NCBI GenBank assembly: GCA_001792895.1
Contig: MARA01000019.1
Span: 62,001-126,000, forward strand
Source: Lentinus brumalis
Lineage: Eukaryota > Basidiomycota > Agaricomycetes > Polyporales > Polyporaceae
Reading direction: 5' to 3'
Length of the DNA stretch: 64,000 nt
Part shown: positions 58,634 through 64,000 of the stretch, piece by piece
Layout of the letters: every line of letters starts with the position of its first letter
How positions within the stretch are numbered: position 1 is the first letter of the stretch
Translations under genes and position numbers: made by a program
Notes under the pieces: model-generated
The model's database searches: none
What the model saw: only the letters and a program-made list of their open reading frames with translations
What the model was told of the DNA's origin: nothing

Positions 58634-58663
58634 CATATATGCGCACTGCCACGCGCATATATG
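58634..58663. repeat. perfect 11-bp inverted repeat (hairpin)
   Basis: CATATATGCGC, an 8-nt spacer, then GCGCATATATG, an exact inverse complement. It could form a stem-loop or be a protein-binding palindrome. A half-site-like ATATGCGCG recurs near 58760. Confidence 0.7.
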
Positions 58664-59261
58664 CAGCACACAGTAAGGAGGTACGTTCGTCATGCTCACC
58701 TGCAGCGGCCGGGCTGGTGCACATGGGCGACATGGACGGAGGACAACGTCGCGGCACCTATATGCGCGTGTTCAGCCGCATACATCGAGCATGAAGTAAG
58801 TCGCGACCGTGGCTCGACGTGATAGTATTCGTGCTGCTCCAACGATCCTCTTCCTCACGATGCTCGACCACTCTCTGGGAGTCGTATGCGCGTCCTGTAT
58901 GCGCACACTAACTCTGGGAACTTTAGTCAAGCTGCTCGCCTTGGAGACCAGGTCTGGGATGCCGCGCTCCGCATTCCGCGCTCCGCATTCCGCGCTCGAA
59001 GTCGTCTCTGCGCGCTGTGCCCTTTCAACCCGGTCCCCGATGGCAGAGGGAAGCTGTGGGCTTCTGGGTCGGCTGTCTGGCGATTCACCGGAAGGCATGT
59101 CCCATCCGGTGCGGCGGACCAGTGGGTCTAGGTCCCCCACGTCTATGCAAGAATACTAGACGCATCTGGACAGAGAGATGGGAAGACGAGACTTGCGATG
59201 GTAAGAGGAGACCAGGTGTTGCGCGCTGACTCCGCCTTGGCTGCTTCGTCGCCACGATTAG

Positions 59262-59396
59262 GTGAGCGTCGGAGGTGCCCTGCTCGCGGATGGCGAGGTC
59301 ATGACCAGGACGAGCACGGACAGGTCCTCGATCTATCGGCATACGGTCGTCTACCGAGAAGGAACGTTGACGTACCTCATGCCACGGTCAGACTGA
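59262..59396 (+). CDS. possible terminal exon
   Basis: After an AG at 59260-59261 an open stretch of 44 codons ends in a stop: VSVGGALLADGEVMTRTSTD, then IYRHTVVYREGTLTYLMPRS. It looks ordered and protein-like and might be the last exon of unit X copy 2, but I could not link them. Not recognised. Confidence 0.3.
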   Translation: MSVGGALLADGEVMTRTSTDRSSIYRHTVVYREGTLTYLMPRSD

Positions 59397-61474
59397 AACC
59401 CGTCATAGCATGGCGGCTCACCCGTCTCCAGCTTAGCACCTCGTTCCTGACCTTATGCCCTGTAATAAGCGCATCCGGCGTCCTACCGGGGGCGGCGGCA
59501 ATGGAGGAACTCCGAGCGGTGCTATCCTGGCGCTGGCGGAGACGAGGTCTGAGCCTGCTTGACACGCCGAGGGACCGGGGGCGCGACTATCTGACGTGAC
59601 GTCGCTCCGAGGGGGACCGAACCGTGGCTCGTGCGGCTGCCGAGGAGGCGCAGTGCGCACTGCACGTTGAGCGTCATGAGCAAGACAAAGGTGAGACGTG
59701 GCGCAGGTCCGCCGTTCGAGGGGTGATTGTGAGTCGAGCGGACAAGGGAAGGACGTGGCCACGACTCGGGACCTCGGGCCTATAAAACGGGGCGCTGGTC
59801 GACGTCGACGCGCCTTTAAGAATGCGCTGTAACTTCCGGCCCCCGGATGCGTTCTGGCGTTCTGTGTCGCATTGGAAAGCATCGACCGCACCCACAGCGC
59901 AGGCGGAGGAGACGACACCTCGGTGTCGTACTCACAGAAGTGCATGCAGTACGGCCGGTTCCTGATGGATGATCACCAGAACCAGAAGCGTCGAAGGACG
60001 GACCGGGACAGTTGATCGTGCATTGTTACTTACGTACCTGCAGTGATCCCGCTCGAGAGTCGACTTCGAAGCTCGCACAGCCCGAGGGGACTGTCGCCTC
60101 CCGGCCAGACGATCAGGCGTCGGGCGTCGGGCGTCGGGGTTCTGACTTGTGACTTCTGACAAGCGTGCCTCTTCGCACCGCGGCTGCGAACAGGGAGCGT
60201 CACAGCCGCATGGGACCTGTTCGACGCTGGAGGCCGGAGCAGGACTCTGAGTCTCTGGCCACAGCCCTGGCCCTGGCCCTGGACCGAGGCAATTGCACGC
60301 CGTCGTGAGACTACCTGTCGTCGACAGAGGTCAGTATATAGGGTAGGAGGCATCGGCGGGGAAGAGTGTGGAGGAAAGACTCGGAAGAAGTATCTACTCA
60401 CCGTCAGCCGCTAACAGCACGGTGAGCTGGGTTACGATATGCAGGCCGTATATAGACTAGCCTTCCTGCACGTCCGCCCGCCGATGCTGAGGCTGACGGC
60501 TGCCTCTTCTGGCCTGATCGTGGAGTGCGAGACGGGGCACGCTGCGTATGTAGTTCGATCAGTCTGAGACCTTTTCCAGCAAATCGACGTTCACGGCTGA
60601 AAAAGGGAGCCGTATGTTAGATACTGTACCACGCTCCACATGAGCATTGCCTCACAGAGTTCGGCCGGTCAGGTTAAATCAACCGCTGGCATGGGTGGTT
60701 CAAGCGTGCGTCGATAGTTGGGCCGACTGAGTCGCGGCGGCCAGATGGGGTCGGACAAATCCTCACGAGTCCCGGAAGGACGGACGATGTCTCGGATTAG
60801 GAACAAGATACCGGTGTTGGATTCGGAGGAGAGAGCGATACAATATTACCGAGATCTTGATGAATAGGAGTGTCAGCGTTTCTACAGCGCCTTCCATAAC
60901 GAGTAGGCGGATGGTGGAGATGTGGCTTACCGGCACACGGGCGAGATCGTGGTCGCGATCCCCGCGCTCGCGCGACCTGCGTTCGTCCACACGAGAACGT
61001 CCTCCCGGGTTCTTTGGACACGCTCTTCGACGTAGGTCCGCTCGCAAACCCCATTTGTGCGCGGAGGTGGTCCGTGCGCGGCACGTGGGAGTTTAGGGCC
61101 GGGCTCGGCAGAGGTTAGCGCGGGGGCGGGTGCTTACGTGGCGTGTGTGCGGGGGATTGAGATGGAAATTGTTGGCTCCTGACTGCAGCTTCCCCCCATT
61201 GTCGGAACGAGCATCATCGATATCCGATCTCGAACTGACAGTCTAATTCGTCCGCTTCCGTCTCCATCCTCTCGGCCCTTCCGTGCCATCTCAATAGGGC
61301 CACTTCAAACACGCCAGCCCGCCCACGCCCAATATATTTACTGTAACATCCTTCCCTCCTCCTGCCCCTCGCTGCCGTACTCACCGTCATGGCTTCCACA
61401 GCTGCGTGCCCGCCAGTCCAGCAACACCTCGCCCGACGTCCCCCGCCGCCCCGCCCCGGCCACATCCACACATC
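59397..61474. other. no supported gene
   Basis: GC-rich, with open frames on both strands (such as 59433-59945 minus and 60763-61047 minus) whose composition looks like chance. Small GGCGTCG and CCCTGG repeats lie at about 60115-60140 and 60264-60282. The end serves as promoter for the gene at 61475. Confidence 0.45.
59781..59787 (+). promoter_or_regulatory. TATA-box-like element
   Basis: TATAAAA followed 34 bases later by an ATG (59821) that opens a 48-codon frame starting MRCNFRPPDAFW. A canonical TATA box is uncommon elsewhere in this window, but no transcript is known here. Confidence 0.3.
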
Positions 61475-62840
61475 ATGGCGCTCGTCATGCACCCACCGCC
61501 TGTCGACGGCCCCAGGCGCTCCCCTCGCATCCGCGTGCACCGTCAGACGAACCTTCCTCGTCCTTCCTGCGGCCTTACCCACACACGAACTGCCGTAACC
61601 CGCTGCACCCTCTCCCGCAGCCGTGGCGCCGATCTCCCACTTGTCGCCACCGCGTCTGCACACAAGACTCTCGCTGCGAGCACCGCCCCCTCTTCTGCTT
61701 CCAGACCTCGATCCCCTTCGCGGAAGAGAGCGGCCGCACCGTCCCCGTCCTTGCCGATCCGAGCAGGCACCAAGCGCAAACGGTCGCCCAACTCGCCTGA
61801 TCACGGCGATCGCACTGCACGTCCGGCGTACGAACTCGGGCCACGCCCGGCAGACGTCGACGACGAGGCTCAGACCCCGCGCCAGCTCCGATATGCCAAG
61901 CGGCAGCGGTTGACCACCGCTCGTTCGGGCAAGGAGAACCCCGCCGCCCTCTCGGCCGACGCACGAAAGAACGAGGATTGGGCAGGAAGCAGGGAGTGTG
62001 TTCTCCATCGTGCGAGTACCGTGAGTCTATCCGTGCCTGCCCGTGTGATGCCTGTCCGAACCTGAGCGTATCGCTCCGTAGGAGGGTCGCCTGCTGACTC
62101 CTCAACCGACCATCGCCACCTGCAATACGCAGCCAAGCACCCCGAGGTGAGTTCGATCTATGTATCTTCCTACACCGGCGATTGAGCGCGATGCAGTCCG
62201 ACGGATGTCACCAACATCCCTCGCGTCGACGAGAAGACCGTTCCTGAGCGTCCACTTGCCCTTCGTCTGCAAGCACCTGTGCCTTCTGACGACAACCTTA
62301 CCGACGTCGCTCCTGCCGATGTCTATCCGCCAAGGGAATGCGCCCTGGACCCTGCAGAGCCCCAGGATCCGGCAGCTCCAACGATTACCACGCTCTATCG
62401 CCTCCCTCTTCCTTCTCGTGATCGCAGACCGGACACAACCGACCAAGGTCTGTGGAAGCTCGCATGCCAGGAGCGGGTCGAGTACCTGTGCGTCTTCTCT
62501 CCTTGACTCCTCTACCCTGCCCCAGTCATATGTGTACGGTCGGATGATCTGCCCTATGACATGGACCCTGCTGTCGGCATTCGCCACTGTGACGTTCTCA
62601 GCTGACTGCTCCACATCGTTTTGCAGGAAGGACGTCTACCGCGAAGTCTTCGATGCTGTGTTGCGTGCAGAAGCCTCATGTCGACAGACGCCCGCTGACC
62701 AAGCCACAACCACCAAACCGGCGCAAGCTGCGGCGCAGGCAGAGTTCCAGCTCTACACGCCCACGACATGTTCGCAGGAACGCCTGGACGCGGACGTCGA
62801 TATGGACGTCGGGTACTCGAGCGACTGGGACTCGGATGAA

Positions 62841-62872
<32 letters not shown>

Positions 62873-63947
62873 TGACGACATGCTGCTCGACTCGGACTCG
62901 GACTCGGACAGCGACGCTCCGACATACGACGCGCTCGTCGCGCTCGACGGGACAGCAAGCACGCCCTCCGGCCCTGGCCCCGGCACGCCCAAGCTGCCGC
63001 GCCTCTCCTCGATCCGCGTGTACGCGCTCGAGGCGGTCCCCGAGCAGACGGGCCGGAACGGCGTGCCGTTCATGGGCCGCGGGACCCCGGTCGACAGGCA
63101 GCGCCGTGCGGACTGGGCGGCGCCTGCGCGCCCGCCGCTGCCTGCTGCGATGCGATACGTGGCGCAGCCGTGGTCGACGCATTCGAGCCCGGCCGAGGGG
63201 TATTACTCGCCTTCCCCGGAGCTGGAGCTGGGGATGGGGATGCCGTTCCAGCAGCCTGGGATGGAGATGGGCATGGCGGTCGGGTATGAGAGCCCGATGC
63301 CGGCGCAGGTGCAGGTGCAGGTGCAGATGCCCGCCCCGACTACGTTCGGGATGAGCGTGAATGGGGTTTCGCAGATGGAGCAGGGGTACGCTGCTGCTCA
63401 GCAGCAGGAGGCTCTCTCGTGGCTCGACCCCGTGCTCCGAGCGGCGTCGATGTCGCCCTCGCCCTCCCCGACGCCCACGTCCGTCCCTCTGTCTCTGTAC
63501 CCCTCCCCGGCGTGCCTGCCCGACTACCCTGCACATACCCCTTCGCCCGACCTGAGCATCTCTTCCTCCTCCTCCTCTTCCTCCTCCTCCTTCTCCTCCT
63601 CTTCTTCATCCTCATCATCATCGTCATCGTCGTCGCTGGGCTCCCCGAGCCCGACGGGGTGCGCGTGGCACGCGACGTTCCTGCAGTGTCTGCAGTCCCC
63701 CGGGTGCGCGCCGTTCTTCGCGTCTCCCTCGGCGGCGCTTGTACCACAGGCTGTGGCGGACGCGTACGTCCCCGTCCCGCCGCCTGTCGACCCCGTTCCC
63801 ATCCCAGTTCCAGTTTCGGTGTCGGCGCCGTTCTCGGTTGGGGGCATGGGCGTGGGGATGGGGATGTTCCCGAACCCGGAGCTGGCGCAGTTCGTGCGCT
63901 CGCACCTCATCGCGGGGTCCGTTACGCTCAGCCACGCGCTTGGTTGA
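61475..63947 (+). CDS. large low-complexity protein with basic box, acidic run and poly-Ser
   Basis: Exons 61475-62020, 62082-62146, 62197-62487 and 62627-63947 give 740 residues (phases 0,2,2). Each junction restores a smooth reading, for example EYL-KDVYREVFDAV. The first exon is basic and Pro-rich with AGTKRKRSPNSPDHG and RYAKRQRL, likely nuclear signals, and recalls the basic boxes of the array genes. An ordered piece follows (LWKLACQERVEYL, VYREVFDAVLRAEASC), then a run of Asp/Glu from about residue 369, a Gly/Met/Pro-rich stretch, and a long poly-Ser block from about residue 612. The tail is ordered (NPELAQFVRSHLIAGSVTLS). Large open frames on the opposite strand here are shadows. Function unknown; a transcription-related nuclear protein is a guess. 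The last 53 bases of the window are 3' flank. Confidence 0.7.
62829..62940 (+). repeat. GACGAG / GACTCG coding repeats (acidic run)
   Basis: Tandem GACGAG hexamers followed by GACTCG hexamers encode alternating Asp/Glu and Asp/Ser inside the protein at 61475-63947. Confidence 0.8.
63558..63640 (+). repeat. TCC/TCT/TCA trinucleotide repeat (poly-Ser)
   Basis: About 27 nearly uninterrupted serine codons of the TCN type, interrupted by one phenylalanine codon, in the protein at 61475-63947. Likely length-variable. Confidence 0.85.
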
Positions 63948-64000
63948 GTGTGGACTCTGCGCTGTCCGGTCGTCCGTCTGGTCTCCTGCTCCGCTGCTTC

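Noticed and set aside
59433..59945. 170-codon minus-strand frame
   Set aside because: Pro/Arg/Ser-rich chance composition in GC-rich DNA, no splice sites or recognisable motif.
61214..62105. Long minus-strand open frames opposite the gene at 61475 (264 and 176 codons)
   Set aside because: They are GC-driven shadows. The plus strand has phase-consistent introns and sensible composition, while the minus frames read as Gly/Arg-rich noise.
62160..62626. Reading the 595-codon plus frame from 62160 as one uninterrupted exon
   Set aside because: Its first 150 codons run through an intron and an out-of-frame exon. Splicing at 62147-62196 and 62488-62626 gives the smooth protein used here.
62676..63536. 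286-codon minus-strand Arg/His-rich frame
   Set aside because: Antisense shadow of the acidic and Pro-rich repeats; no start context, no introns, composition dictated by the repeats.
1..64000. CRISPR arrays, bacterial-type operons, rRNA genes, autonomous transposases
   Set aside because: None seen. Repeats are short tandem or inverted types, genes are spliced, and no transposase or reverse-transcriptase motifs were found. A tRNA scan by eye is not reliable, so tRNAs cannot be excluded.

Overview
The window reads as nuclear DNA of a filamentous basidiomycete, most likely an Agaricomycete of the Polyporales type. The reasons are GC-rich coding sequence, genes cut by many GT-AG introns of about 40-75 nt, F-box/leucine-rich-repeat genes in several diverged and decayed copies, and Ser/Pro-rich intrinsically disordered proteins. 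It looks like an accessory, fast-evolving segment: almost no housekeeping gene is present, and the one metabolic enzyme recognised (an acyl-CoA dehydrogenase) is a broken piece. All gene models below were made by eye, by joining exons whose phases and lengths agree; none has transcript support.

Layout. 0-3 kb: two diverged copies of a minus-strand LRR-type fragment flank the C-terminal half of a peroxisomal-type acyl-CoA dehydrogenase. 4.6-5.9 kb: an intact F-box gene. 6.5-42.2 kb: a dense array of multi-exon genes for small, basic, Ser/Pro-rich proteins, mostly on the plus strand (minus-strand members at 18.0-19.8 and 37.3-38.6 kb), interrupted by a 273-bp miniature inverted-repeat element (32.0 kb) and an F-box gene (33.5-34.7 kb, minus). 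One array member (39.4-40.9 kb) is recognisable as a RING-finger ubiquitin ligase of the SLX8-like type. 42-51 kb: further multi-exon genes, one well resolved (46.8-48.6 kb) and others only partly readable. 51.0-52.7 kb: a four-finger CCCH zinc-finger protein. 53.4-58.7 kb: a tandem F-box/LRR series, one intact copy, one frameshifted copy and one tail fragment, with a second duplicated unit of unknown type between them. 61.5-63.9 kb: a 740-residue low-complexity acidic and serine-rich protein.

The most interesting signal is the 6-42 kb array. Thirteen neighbouring genes share one gene structure although their sequences have largely diverged: short internal exons, mostly of a length divisible by three, bounded by phase-1 introns, and a last intron in phase 2. 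Subsets also share short motifs: a basic box just before the first intron, a PSPLR(Q) motif, and a C-terminal block with a (D/N)(I/L)PPP core followed by a G(F/Y)xV element. I know of no described family matching this. It is offered as a candidate undescribed fungal gene family, with the function unknown.
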